Positions 43,469-51,839 of a DNA stretch of 64,000 nt are shown piece after piece (position 1 is the first letter of the stretch; each line of letters starts with the position of its first letter). Source of the stretch: Chitinophaga parva (lineage in GTDB: Bacteria; Bacteroidota; Bacteroidia; Chitinophagales; Chitinophagaceae); assembly GCF_003071345.1 (NCBI RefSeq), contig NZ_QCYK01000001.1:1426001-1490000 (forward strand), written 5' to 3'. Below the pieces are notes generated by a model. That model was not told the origin of the DNA. It saw nothing but the letters and a program-made list of their open reading frames with translations, and searched no databases. A program made the position numbers and the translations under genes.

Positions 43469-46426
43469 ATGAAAAGAAGTATCCTGTTCAAACACGGATG
43501 GCTACTATGTTTTATGCTGATGTCCCTGTTCACCTATGCGCAATCGGGCAGCATCAGCGGGCGTGTGACCGACGACACCGGCCAGCCCCTTCCCGGCGCT
43601 ACCATCGTGGTAGCAGGTACCATGAAAAATACCCAGACAGACGGTACCGGCAGCTATAAGCTCTCTGGCCTGGCTGTGGGCAACTTCACCCTGGAAGTAC
43701 ATTACATTGGCTATCATACCCTGCAACAACCGGTAACTGTTACAGGCGGCGCGCAAACCCTGGATCTGAAAATGCAGACAGACCAGCAGGGCCTCAATGA
43801 GGTAGTGGTAATTGGTTACGGTGCGGCCAAGAAATCGGACGTAACGGGCTCCATCACCACCATCAGCACCAAGGATTTTAATAAAGGAACGGTGACCACC
43901 CCGGATCAGCTGATCGTGGGTAAAGTGGCAGGTGTGGTGCTTACCAGCAATGGTGGCGCGCCAGGCGCCGGCAGCACCATCCGCATCCGCGGGGGCGCGT
44001 CCCTCAATGCGTCCAACGATCCGCTGATCGTAGTAGATGGGGTGCCTATCGATAATAATCAGATCGTAGGGGCTTCCAATATCCTGTCTTTCATCAACCC
44101 GAATGATATCGAATCCTTCAATATACTCAAGGATGCATCGGCTACTGCTATCTTCGGTTCCCGTGCATCTAACGGTGTGATCCTCATCACCACCAAGAAG
44201 GGCATCGCCAGCAAAAAGCTCAATGTAAACTTCAACACCGTAAACTCCCTGTCTGTAAAAGAAGGGGAAGTGAAAGTGCTGAGCGCAGACCAGTTCCGCA
44301 CGGCGATCAAAGCGCACAATCCCAACCAGGCTTACCTGCTGGGCGATGCCAACACCAACTGGCAGGACGAGATTTACCAGAACGCTTTTGCGACGGATAA
44401 TAACCTGAGCCTGAGCGGCGGCATCAAAAACCTGCCTTACCGCCTGGCACTGGGCTATACCAACCAGAATGGTATTCTCAGAACATCTAACCTGGACCGC
44501 CAGTCCGTCACGCTAAACCTGAATCCCAAATTCCTGGACAATCACCTGTCTGTAGATGTAAGCTTTAAAGGTGCTACACAAAAGACCCGTTTTGCAGACC
44601 AGGGCGCTGTGAATGCCGCGGTGACCTTTGATCCCACGCAACCGGTGTATAAGGCTGGAAGCCCCTTTGGTGGCTACTTTGAGTGGGTGGATACCAGCGC
44701 TGCGTCCGGCATTTCCAGCCTCGCTACGCGCAACCCCGTGAGTATGCTGGAACTGCAGCACAACCAGGCCCGCGTGAACCGCGCTATTGGCAACGTGAAA
44801 CTGGACTACAGCATGCACTTCCTGCCGGAACTGCATGCAGTACTGAACCTGGGCGCTGATTATTCTGAAAGTAAAGGCACCAACACCTACCCTGCATACG
44901 CTGGTAACGCGGTGATCAATGGTGGCCAGTACATTGCCTACAGCCAGGCCAAACAGAACCAGCTGCTGGACTTTTACTTCAACTATGTAAAAGACCTGAA
45001 AGGCATCCGCAGCCACATTGACGCCACCGCCGGTTACTCTTACCAGGACTTCTGGTTGTCACAACCCGGTTATCCTACGCTGAATGCCAAGGGCGATACC
45101 GTTTCCACTACCCCGCAGCCGGTAAAAACACAGAACACTTTGCTGTCGTACTTTGGCCGTGTTACTTATTCCTATAACGATAAATATTTACTGACCGGAA
45201 CGGTGCGCCGCGATGGCTCTTCCCGCTTCCGCCAGCACTGGGGTACTTTCCCGTCTGTGGCTTTTGCATGGCGCATTGCCCAGGAAGGTTTCCTGAAAGA
45301 TTCAAAAGTATTGTCCGACCTGAAACTGCGCCTGGGTTATGGTATCACCGGCCAGCAGGACATCCTGGGTAATGACTATCCTTCCCTGCCGGTGTACACG
45401 CCGGGCGATAACACTGCTGCATACCAGTTTGGCAAGGACTTCATCACTACCCTGCGCCCAGAAGGGTATGATGCGAACATCAAGTGGGAGCAAACTACTA
45501 CTTACAATGCCGGCCTGGATTTCGGTTTCCTGAATGGCCGCATTGCCGGTGCGATTGATTACTATACCAAAAAGACCAGTGACCTGATCAGCCAGGTAAC
45601 GGTGGCTTCCGGTTCTAACCTGACGAACCAGATCTACACCAACGTAGGTAACATTACCACCAAGGGGCTTGAATTTACCGTGAATGCAGGTGTGGTAACC
45701 ACTAAGGACTTCACCTGGAACGCCGGTTTCAACGTGAGCTACAACAAAGTAGAGATCACGAACCTGGCCCTGGTAAAGGGTAATAACCCCATCATCCAGG
45801 TGGGTGGTATTTCCGGTGGTACCGGTGATATGGTGCAGGTACATAAAGTAGGCTACGCGCCTTTTACTTTCTTCCTGTACAACCAGGTGTATGACAAGAA
45901 CGGCAAGCCCATTGAAGGTGCTTACATTGATCATAACGGCGATAGCTCCATCACTGCTTCTGACCTGGTGCCCAATAAATCTCCTAACCCGAAAGTGACC
46001 ATGGGCTTCAATTCCAGCTTTAGCTACAAAGCCTGGAGCCTGGCATTTTCCGTACGCGCAAACCTGGGTAACTACCTGTACAATAACATCAATTCCAACT
46101 TTGGTACTTACGCAAACATTGCAGCGCCGCTGTACCTGACCAACGCTACATCGGATGTACTGCACACCCAGTTCACCCAGTCACAGCGCATGTCTGACTA
46201 CTACCTGGAAAATGCGTCTTTCCTGCGCATGGATAACCTGAGCATTGGCTACGACTTTGGTAAACTGATCGGCAAGAAAGTGGACCTGCGTGCCACCGCC
46301 AGCGCCCAGAACCTGTTTGTGATCACGAAGTATTCCGGCGTGGATCCTGAGATCTACAACGGTATTGATGACAAATTCTACCAGCGTCCGCGCACGTTCT
46401 CTTTGGGCATTAACCTGGGTTTCTAA
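43469..46426 (+). CDS. SusC-type TonB-dependent outer-membrane transporter
   Basis: The 985-residue protein has a signal peptide (cleavage near LFTYAQ, about 24), a carboxypeptidase-like regulatory domain (GSISGRVTDDTGQPLPGATIVV, about 27-48), the TonB-box/plug start LNEVVVIGYGAAKKSDVTGSI (about 110-130) and a 22-strand barrel ending with Phe (SLGINLGF). Together with SusD it forms the pedal-bin complex that brings oligosaccharides across the outer membrane. Its gene neighbours (GH13, GH65) indicate maltodextrins. There is no N-terminal signalling (STN) domain, so control falls to LacI rather than to a sigma/FecR system. ATG 43469 is used; the TTG two codons upstream is not needed. Confidence 0.96.
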   Translation: MKRSILFKHGWLLCFMLMSLFTYAQSGSISGRVTDDTGQPLPGATIVVAGTMKNTQTDGTGSYKLSGLAVGNFTLEVHYIGYHTLQQPVTVTGGAQTLDLKMQTDQQGLNEVVVIGYGAAKKSDVTGSITTISTKDFNKGTVTTPDQLIVGKVAGVVLTSNGGAPGAGSTIRIRGGASLNASNDPLIVVDGVPIDNNQIVGASNILSFINPNDIESFNILKDASATAIFGSRASNGVILITTKKGIASKKLNVNFNTVNSLSVKEGEVKVLSADQFRTAIKAHNPNQAYLLGDANTNWQDEIYQNAFATDNNLSLSGGIKNLPYRLALGYTNQNGILRTSNLDRQSVTLNLNPKFLDNHLSVDVSFKGATQKTRFADQGAVNAAVTFDPTQPVYKAGSPFGGYFEWVDTSAASGISSLATRNPVSMLELQHNQARVNRAIGNVKLDYSMHFLPELHAVLNLGADYSESKGTNTYPAYAGNAVINGGQYIAYSQAKQNQLLDFYFNYVKDLKGIRSHIDATAGYSYQDFWLSQPGYPTLNAKGDTVSTTPQPVKTQNTLLSYFGRVTYSYNDKYLLTGTVRRDGSSRFRQHWGTFPSVAFAWRIAQEGFLKDSKVLSDLKLRLGYGITGQQDILGNDYPSLPVYTPGDNTAAYQFGKDFITTLRPEGYDANIKWEQTTTYNAGLDFGFLNGRIAGAIDYYTKKTSDLISQVTVASGSNLTNQIYTNVGNITTKGLEFTVNAGVVTTKDFTWNAGFNVSYNKVEITNLALVKGNNPIIQVGGISGGTGDMVQVHKVGYAPFTFFLYNQVYDKNGKPIEGAYIDHNGDSSITASDLVPNKSPNPKVTMGFNSSFSYKAWSLAFSVRANLGNYLYNNINSNFGTYANIAAPLYLTNATSDVLHTQFTQSQRMSDYYLENASFLRMDNLSIGYDFGKLIGKKVDLRATASAQNLFVITKYSGVDPEIYNGIDDKFYQRPRTFSLGINLGF

Positions 46427-46444
46427 TCAAACAAAAAGACAGTC

Positions 46445-48067
46445 ATGAAAACGAATAATAAACGGATGAAGAACTGGTTGGTAGGAGGCATGATAGCGCT
46501 CACGCTGGGTGCCTGCACCAAAGACCTGAACCGTACGCCCCTGGTAGGTTCTACCTCCGCCAGTGTGTATGCAGATTTCAACAACTATAAAAGTGTGCTG
46601 GCAAAACTGTATGCAGGTTTTGCGATCAGTGGCCAGACCGGCCCTGCCGGCAAACCTGATATTTCCGGCATTGATGAAGGTACCTCTAACTACCTGCGCC
46701 AGTACTGGCAGTGGGAAGAGCTGCCCACGGATGAAGCCCTGATCACCTGGACAGACGCGGGTTTGCAAGACCTGCATAATCTGGACTGGACAGCAGACAA
46801 CCCTTTTGTACGTACGATGTACCAGCGTATCTACTACCAGATCTCACTGTGCAATGAATTTATCCGGGAGACCACAGACGATAAGCTGGCTGGCAATAAC
46901 ATTACCGGTGATAACCTGGCTACCGCGCACGTGTACGTGGCAGAAGCCCGCTTCCTGCGCGCCCTGAGCTACTGGCATGCCATGGACCTGTACGGCAATG
47001 TGCCTTTTGTAACGGAGAAAGACCCGGTGGGCGCATTTACGCCCAAACAGGCCTCCCGCAAAGAAGTGTATGCCTATGTGGAGAGTGAGCTGAAAGCCAT
47101 AGAAGGTACACTGGTGGCCGCCCGTGGCAATGAGTATGCCCGTGTGGACCAGGCCTGCGCCTGGACCCTGCTGGCCAAGTTGTACCTGAACGCTTCTGTG
47201 TACATTGGGGAAGACCATTCCACGGATGTGATCACCTATTGCAACAAGGTGATCGCAGCAGGTTACTCCATCAACCTGGATTCTGTGAACTCCTACAAGA
47301 ACCTGTTCCTGGCAGACAATAACACCATGAACAATGAAGTGATCCTTCCCATTACGTTTGATGGCCTTGAAACCAAATCATACGGTGGCATGAACTTCAT
47401 TATCCATGGTATGATCGGGGGTAGCATGCCTTCTGCTGCATTTGGTGTGAATGGCGGCTGGGGCGGCATGCGTGTTACGCCTACCTTCGTAAGCCAGTTC
47501 ACCGACATCACCGGCGCTACAGACCGCCGCGCCATGTTCTGGACCGATGGACAGTCCCGCGAGATCCCGAACGATCCGACCAAGGATTTCAAACAGGGCT
47601 ATGCGCTCACCAAGTTCCGCAACGTAGACCGCGCGGGCCATCAGGGACATGATGCTACCGGCAACTTTGTGGATACAGACTTCCCCATGTTCCGCCTGGC
47701 AGATGTATACCTGATGTATGCAGAAGCGGTGCTGCGCGGTGGCGGCGGTGGCAATGCGGCCACAGCCCTCCAATACGTGAACACCTTGCGCCAGCGCGCC
47801 TATCACGGCACGTCCGGCAACATTACAGCAGGCCAGCTTACCCTGGACTTTATCCTGGCCGAAAGAAGCCGTGAGCTGTATTGGGAAGCTACCCGCAGAA
47901 CAGACCTGATCCGTTTTGGCAAGCAGACTTCCGCCGCTTACCTGTGGGCATGGAAAGGTGGCACCATGAATGGCGCCGGCGTAAAAGATGCCTACAACAT
48001 CCTGCCCATCCCAAGTGCAGACCTGATCGCCAATCCCAACCTCGTGCAAAACGACGGCTACAAATAA
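46445..48067 (+). CDS. SusD/RagB-type surface lipoprotein
   Basis: The 540-residue protein has a lipoprotein signal with Cys24 (LTLGAC) and the TPR-rich SusD fold. Family marks are the N-terminal LNRTPLVGSTSASVYADF, the RFLRALSYWHAMDLYGNVPFV helix pair (about 166-186), the central YAYVESELKAIEGTL, the FRLADVYLMYAEAVLRGG segment near residue 420, and the closing FILAERSRELYWEATRRTDLIRFGK and YNILPIPSADLIANPNLVQNDGY. SusD binds sugar outside the cell and acts as the lid of SusC, 18 bases upstream. A strong hairpin follows the stop codon and may lower expression of the genes behind. Confidence 0.96.
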   Translation: MKTNNKRMKNWLVGGMIALTLGACTKDLNRTPLVGSTSASVYADFNNYKSVLAKLYAGFAISGQTGPAGKPDISGIDEGTSNYLRQYWQWEELPTDEALITWTDAGLQDLHNLDWTADNPFVRTMYQRIYYQISLCNEFIRETTDDKLAGNNITGDNLATAHVYVAEARFLRALSYWHAMDLYGNVPFVTEKDPVGAFTPKQASRKEVYAYVESELKAIEGTLVAARGNEYARVDQACAWTLLAKLYLNASVYIGEDHSTDVITYCNKVIAAGYSINLDSVNSYKNLFLADNNTMNNEVILPITFDGLETKSYGGMNFIIHGMIGGSMPSAAFGVNGGWGGMRVTPTFVSQFTDITGATDRRAMFWTDGQSREIPNDPTKDFKQGYALTKFRNVDRAGHQGHDATGNFVDTDFPMFRLADVYLMYAEAVLRGGGGGNAATALQYVNTLRQRAYHGTSGNITAGQLTLDFILAERSRELYWEATRRTDLIRFGKQTSAAYLWAWKGGTMNGAGVKDAYNILPIPSADLIANPNLVQNDGYK

Positions 48068-48078
48068 AGACGATCGCC

Positions 48079-48110
48079 GCGCCGGCGTTCCTGCCGGCGC
48101 TGCTTTTTTC
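48079..48110 (+). terminator. Hairpin between susD and susE-like genes
   Basis: GCGCCGGC (48079-48086) and GCCGGCGC (48093-48100) form a perfect 8-bp G/C stem with a 6-base loop, followed by TGCTTTTTTC. Lying inside the operon it is probably a partial terminator that keeps SusC and SusD more abundant than later products. Confidence 0.7.
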
Positions 48111-48133
48111 TCCACAGCAAATACTGATAAAAA

Positions 48134-49198
48134 ATGCTAACGATATTTAATAAAAGAATGATCCTGGCGCTCAGTGTAGCCGTAGCCGTTATGACGGGCT
48201 GCAAGAAAGATGCGGGCCAGGTGGCTACCCCTTCGGGCAAGCCTTCCCTTACTTTTTCCAACACCAATAAACTGGTGATGCAGGAAAGCTACCAGGACTC
48301 CGTGATCGAACAGATCTCCTGGGCGCCGGTGAATTTTGGTTACAAGGGCGTGGTGACCTACACCCTGCAGTTTGACAAGAAAGGCAATGGCTTTGCCAGC
48401 CCTTATAATGTAACCGTAACTGGTACTTCCACCACGATGACGGTAGCAGCGCTCAATGATGTGGCGGCCGCACTGGGCCTCACTTTTGGGCAGGATAATG
48501 ATATGGTAGCGCGCATGCGCGCCAAGGTGGGCACCACCAATTACCTGGCAGATGCCGCCAGCATCTCAGACTCTGTGAGCCTGGTGATCAATCCTTACCG
48601 CGTGATCCCGAAATACCCGCTGGTATATGTACCGGGCGATTATTCCGATGCCTACGGTCTGCCCACCTGGGACCCCGGCACCGCGCCTTCCCTGGCCAAG
48701 CGTACCGGCGATGCCTATTACCAGGGCTTCCTGGTGTTCCGCGCCGGCTCCCAGTTCAAGATCAACGTGGCCCGCAACTGGGATGATAAGAACTACGGAG
48801 GCACCAGCAGCACACTGTCTACCTCCGGGCCTAACCTCACCCTGGCGGATGCCGGCCTGTATTACATCAATGCTAATATGGATGCCCTTACCTGGACCCA
48901 CGTGGCTGTAACCAGCTTCTCCCTGTATGGCGCTGCCACCGGCAATGCAGACAAGGACCTTACCGCCACCAATGCCGTGAAAAGCCTGTGGAGCGCCACG
49001 GTGACCCTGGGCGCCGGTACCCTGGATTTCCGCGTGAACCATGATGCCAAATGGACGTATGGCGATACGGATGGAGATGCCCTGCTGGACCCGGCTGCCA
49101 CCGGCAATGCCATTAACATTGCGGAAGCCGGCACTTACAAGATCACCCTGGATCTGAGCCTGCCGGGTAATTACATCTATACGATAGAAAAGCAATAA
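48134..49198 (+). CDS. SusE-like starch-binding lipoprotein
   Basis: The 354-residue protein has a lipoprotein signal with Cys23 (AVMTGC) followed by KKDAG, fitting a surface-exposed lipoprotein. An N-terminal SusE domain (about 38-140, GKPSLTFSNTNKLVMQESYQD... ISWAPVNFGY) precedes two immunoglobulin-like carbohydrate-binding modules (about 160-260 and 265-354), each ending in a strand pair of the type AGTYKITLDLSLPGNYIYTI. SusE and SusF proteins hold starch chains near the SusCD pore. It comes 66 bases after susD behind a hairpin. Confidence 0.88.
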   Translation: MLTIFNKRMILALSVAVAVMTGCKKDAGQVATPSGKPSLTFSNTNKLVMQESYQDSVIEQISWAPVNFGYKGVVTYTLQFDKKGNGFASPYNVTVTGTSTTMTVAALNDVAAALGLTFGQDNDMVARMRAKVGTTNYLADAASISDSVSLVINPYRVIPKYPLVYVPGDYSDAYGLPTWDPGTAPSLAKRTGDAYYQGFLVFRAGSQFKINVARNWDDKNYGGTSSTLSTSGPNLTLADAGLYYINANMDALTWTHVAVTSFSLYGAATGNADKDLTATNAVKSLWSATVTLGAGTLDFRVNHDAKWTYGDTDGDALLDPAATGNAINIAEAGTYKITLDLSLPGNYIYTIEKQ

Positions 49199-49263
49199 AT
49201 TTATAGCAGCATGGATGGGCATGGCTCATCCATGCTTTCTCTTCAAACAGCAGCACGGAATTC

Positions 49264-51114
49264 ATGAAACGGATCTTTTTACTTTTAGCCATGATAGGCG
49301 GCCTGGAGGCCGGGGCACAGCAACTGCCCAAACTGGAGCGGGTAGAACCTGCCAGCTGGTGGACCGGAATGCAATACCACAAGATCCAGCTCATTGTGCA
49401 TGGAGCCAATATTGCTACACGCAGCGTACATTTCAGCTATCCCGGAGTGCAACTGCTGGAGGTGCACAAGGTGGAAAATCCTAATTATGTATTCGTAGAT
49501 ATTGACATCACAAAAGATGCATTACCGGGAACGTTCCCGATTGTTTTTAGCAAGGCAGGAGAGAAGGATCTGAAATACACTTACACGCTCCATGCACGCA
49601 ATAATGGCGTGAAAGCACAGGGGGTAACCAGTAAAGACCTTATCTACCTGATCATGCCGGACCGCTTTGCAAATGGCGATGTGACCAACGATGTGGTGAA
49701 GGGAATGGCAGAGACCACGTTGAACCGCGACTCCATGTATTACCGCCATGGGGGCGACATCCAGGGTGTGATAGACCACCTGGACTACCTGAAAGACCTG
49801 GGAGTAACGGCCGTGTGGCTGAACCCCGTGCTCACCAATGATGAGGCGCATGCATCGTACCACGGCTACGCCAATACGGAAAACTACCAGATAGATCCCC
49901 GCTACGGAACCAATGCCTTATATAAAAAACTGGCCGACGCACTGCACCAGCGCGGCATGAAACTCATTCAAGACCTGGTGCACAACCATATGGGGCTGAA
50001 CCACTGGACCGTGAAGGACCTGCCCATGAAAGACTGGGTGCACCAATGGCCCACGTTTACCCGCTCTAATTTCCGCGAGCAACCCGTTTACGATCCTTAC
50101 GCATCCAAAGCAGATAAAAAACTCATGACCGATGGCTGGTTTGATACCCACATGCCGGACATGAACGAAAACAATCCTTACCTGTGCAACTACATCACCC
50201 AAAGCCACCTGTGGTGGGTGGAATATGCCGGGGTGGATGGCTTCCGGCTGGACACCTATGCTTATAACGATGCAGATTATATGGCCGTCTGGGGTAAGAT
50301 CATCAAAGCGGAATATCCCCGGCTTAGCGTGTTTGGAGAAACTTTTGTGCATGGAGTACCCAACCAGGTGGCCTTTACAGCAGGTAATACGGTGAACCGT
50401 GGTATCAACACGGAGCTGCCTGGCGTTACGGACTTCCAGTTGCTCTGGGCCATTGGCGATGCGCTCAATGCCAAATCCAATACCTGGGACGACGGTGTGA
50501 TCCGCCTTTACAATACCCTGGCCAGTGACTACCAATACCAGGATCCCACCCGCAACGTGGTGTTCCTGGATAACCATGACCTGAGCCGCTTTTACTCCGT
50601 GATAGGGGAGAACACAGCGAAGTACAAGGCCGCCCTTGCCTGGCTGCTTACCACCCGTGGTGTGCCGCAACTGTACTACGGTGCAGAGATCATGATGAAA
50701 AATTTCAGCAACCCGGATGGACTGGTGCGGGAAGACTTTAAAGGTGGCTGGCCAAAGGACAGTGTGGACAAATTCACCGCCCAGGGCCGCACCGCGGCAG
50801 AGAATGACCTGTTCAACTACCTGCGTACCCTGGCTAATTACCGGAAGGAAAACCCGGTGCTGCAAACGGGTAAGCTCATGCAGTTTGTGCCGGAAGCAGG
50901 CATTTACACCTACTTCCGTTACGATAACAACAAGACCCTCATGATGATCATGAACGGTACCGACAAGGATACCACGGTGCGTACAGACCGCTTTGCCGAA
51001 AGGACCCAGGGCTACACCCGCGCGGTAAATGTGGTGAATAAGGAAGTACTGCCATCTATCAGCACCGTGGCGGTGCCCGCCTTTACCACCCTGGTGCTGG
51101 AGTTGAAAAAATGA
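49264..51114 (+). CDS. GH13 alpha-amylase/neopullulanase-like enzyme, periplasmic
   Basis: The 616-residue protein has a signal peptide (LLLAMIGGLEAGAQ), an N-terminal beta domain of the cyclomaltodextrinase type (about 25-120), and a GH13 barrel from about 122. The catalytic residues are in order: nucleophile Asp330 (GFRLDTY), acid/base Glu359 (VFGETF) and transition-state Asp436 (FLDNHD). The extra beta-domain and YYRHGGDIQGVIDHLDYLKDLGV point to the neopullulanase/SusA group, which trims imported maltodextrins to maltose and glucose in the periplasm. A perfect LacI-type palindrome (49526-49539) lies inside its coding region. It comes 65 bases after the susE-like gene. Confidence 0.94.
   Translation: MKRIFLLLAMIGGLEAGAQQLPKLERVEPASWWTGMQYHKIQLIVHGANIATRSVHFSYPGVQLLEVHKVENPNYVFVDIDITKDALPGTFPIVFSKAGEKDLKYTYTLHARNNGVKAQGVTSKDLIYLIMPDRFANGDVTNDVVKGMAETTLNRDSMYYRHGGDIQGVIDHLDYLKDLGVTAVWLNPVLTNDEAHASYHGYANTENYQIDPRYGTNALYKKLADALHQRGMKLIQDLVHNHMGLNHWTVKDLPMKDWVHQWPTFTRSNFREQPVYDPYASKADKKLMTDGWFDTHMPDMNENNPYLCNYITQSHLWWVEYAGVDGFRLDTYAYNDADYMAVWGKIIKAEYPRLSVFGETFVHGVPNQVAFTAGNTVNRGINTELPGVTDFQLLWAIGDALNAKSNTWDDGVIRLYNTLASDYQYQDPTRNVVFLDNHDLSRFYSVIGENTAKYKAALAWLLTTRGVPQLYYGAEIMMKNFSNPDGLVREDFKGGWPKDSVDKFTAQGRTAAENDLFNYLRTLANYRKENPVLQTGKLMQFVPEAGIYTYFRYDNNKTLMMIMNGTDKDTTVRTDRFAERTQGYTRAVNVVNKEVLPSISTVAVPAFTTLVLELKK
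49526..49539 (+). promoter_or_regulatory. Perfect LacI-type palindrome inside the amylase gene
   Basis: CGGGAACGTTCCCG is a perfect 14-bp palindrome with a central CG, in codons 88-92 of the amylase gene. It is the same motif as the elements before susC and could act as a distant operator for looping or as a roadblock. It encodes ordinary residues (PGTFP), so chance is possible. Confidence 0.45.
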
Positions 51115-51138
51115 CAACAGATTCATAACGAACCACTA

Positions 51139-51170
51139 TTGTAAACCTGGTTAGCATACCCTAATTTTTG
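51139..51170 (+). promoter_or_regulatory. Possible internal promoter before pgmB
   Basis: TTG (51139-51141), a 20-base spacer and TAATTTTTG (51162-51170; one base longer than TAnnTTTG) end three bases before the ATG of the beta-phosphoglucomutase gene. Confidence 0.35.
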
Positions 51171-51173
51171 CGA

Positions 51174-51818
51174 ATGATACAAGCGTGCATATTTGACCTG
51201 GATGGCGTACTGGTAGACACCGCGGTGTACCACTACAAAGCCTGGAAAAGGCTGGCCAACGAAATGGGATTTGATTTTACCGAGCAGCAGAATGAGCAAC
51301 TGAAAGGCATCAGCCGCATGGACTCACTGGACAAAATACTGGGCTGGGGCCACCAGCAGAAAACCCCTGCGGAAAAGGAAATGCTGGCCACCCGCAAGAA
51401 TGAATGGTACGTGGAGATGATCAGCAAAATGACACCCGCGGAAATACTGCCCGGTGCACTGGACTTCCTGAAAGCGGCCAAGGCAGCAGGTTTGAAGACA
51501 GGCCTGGGCTCTGCCAGCAAGAACTCCGCCATCATCCTGCAGAACACCGGGCTGCTGCCCTACTTTGATGTGCTGGTGGATGGCAACCATGTAACTAAAT
51601 CAAAACCAGATCCCGAAGTGTTCGTGACTTGTGCACAGCAACTGGGGGTAGACAATATACACTGTGTAGTGTTTGAAGACGCGGAAGCCGGCGTACAGGC
51701 GGCCAAAGCGGCGCAAATGAAATGTGTGGGCATAGGCAGCGCCAGCGTGCTGCAGCTGGCAGACCGCGTGGTGAGTGACCTGCGTGAGATCACCCCACAA
51801 GACCTGGATACACTTTAA
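51174..51818 (+). CDS. pgmB: Beta-phosphoglucomutase
   Basis: The 214-residue protein is a HAD-superfamily beta-phosphoglucomutase. The first motif FDLDGVLVDT gives the phosphorylated Asp8 and acid/base Asp10. The cap contains GISRMDSLDKIL (about 46-57), motif II is LGSASKNS (about 113-120), motif III contains the Lys of KSKPDPEVF (about 144-152), and motif IV is VFEDAEAGVQAAKAA (about 166-180). It converts beta-glucose-1-phosphate, the product of maltose phosphorolysis, into glucose-6-phosphate. The GH65 phosphorylase gene begins 21 bases later, so the two enzymes are made together. Confidence 0.95.
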   Translation: MIQACIFDLDGVLVDTAVYHYKAWKRLANEMGFDFTEQQNEQLKGISRMDSLDKILGWGHQQKTPAEKEMLATRKNEWYVEMISKMTPAEILPGALDFLKAAKAAGLKTGLGSASKNSAIILQNTGLLPYFDVLVDGNHVTKSKPDPEVFVTCAQQLGVDNIHCVVFEDAEAGVQAAKAAQMKCVGIGSASVLQLADRVVSDLREITPQDLDTL

Positions 51819-51839
51819 ACTGAACTGAAAACTGCGTGC

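Noticed and set aside
49918..51126. 402-codon minus-strand frame opposite the first amylase
   Set aside because: Shadow of GH13 coding sequence with no motif of its own.
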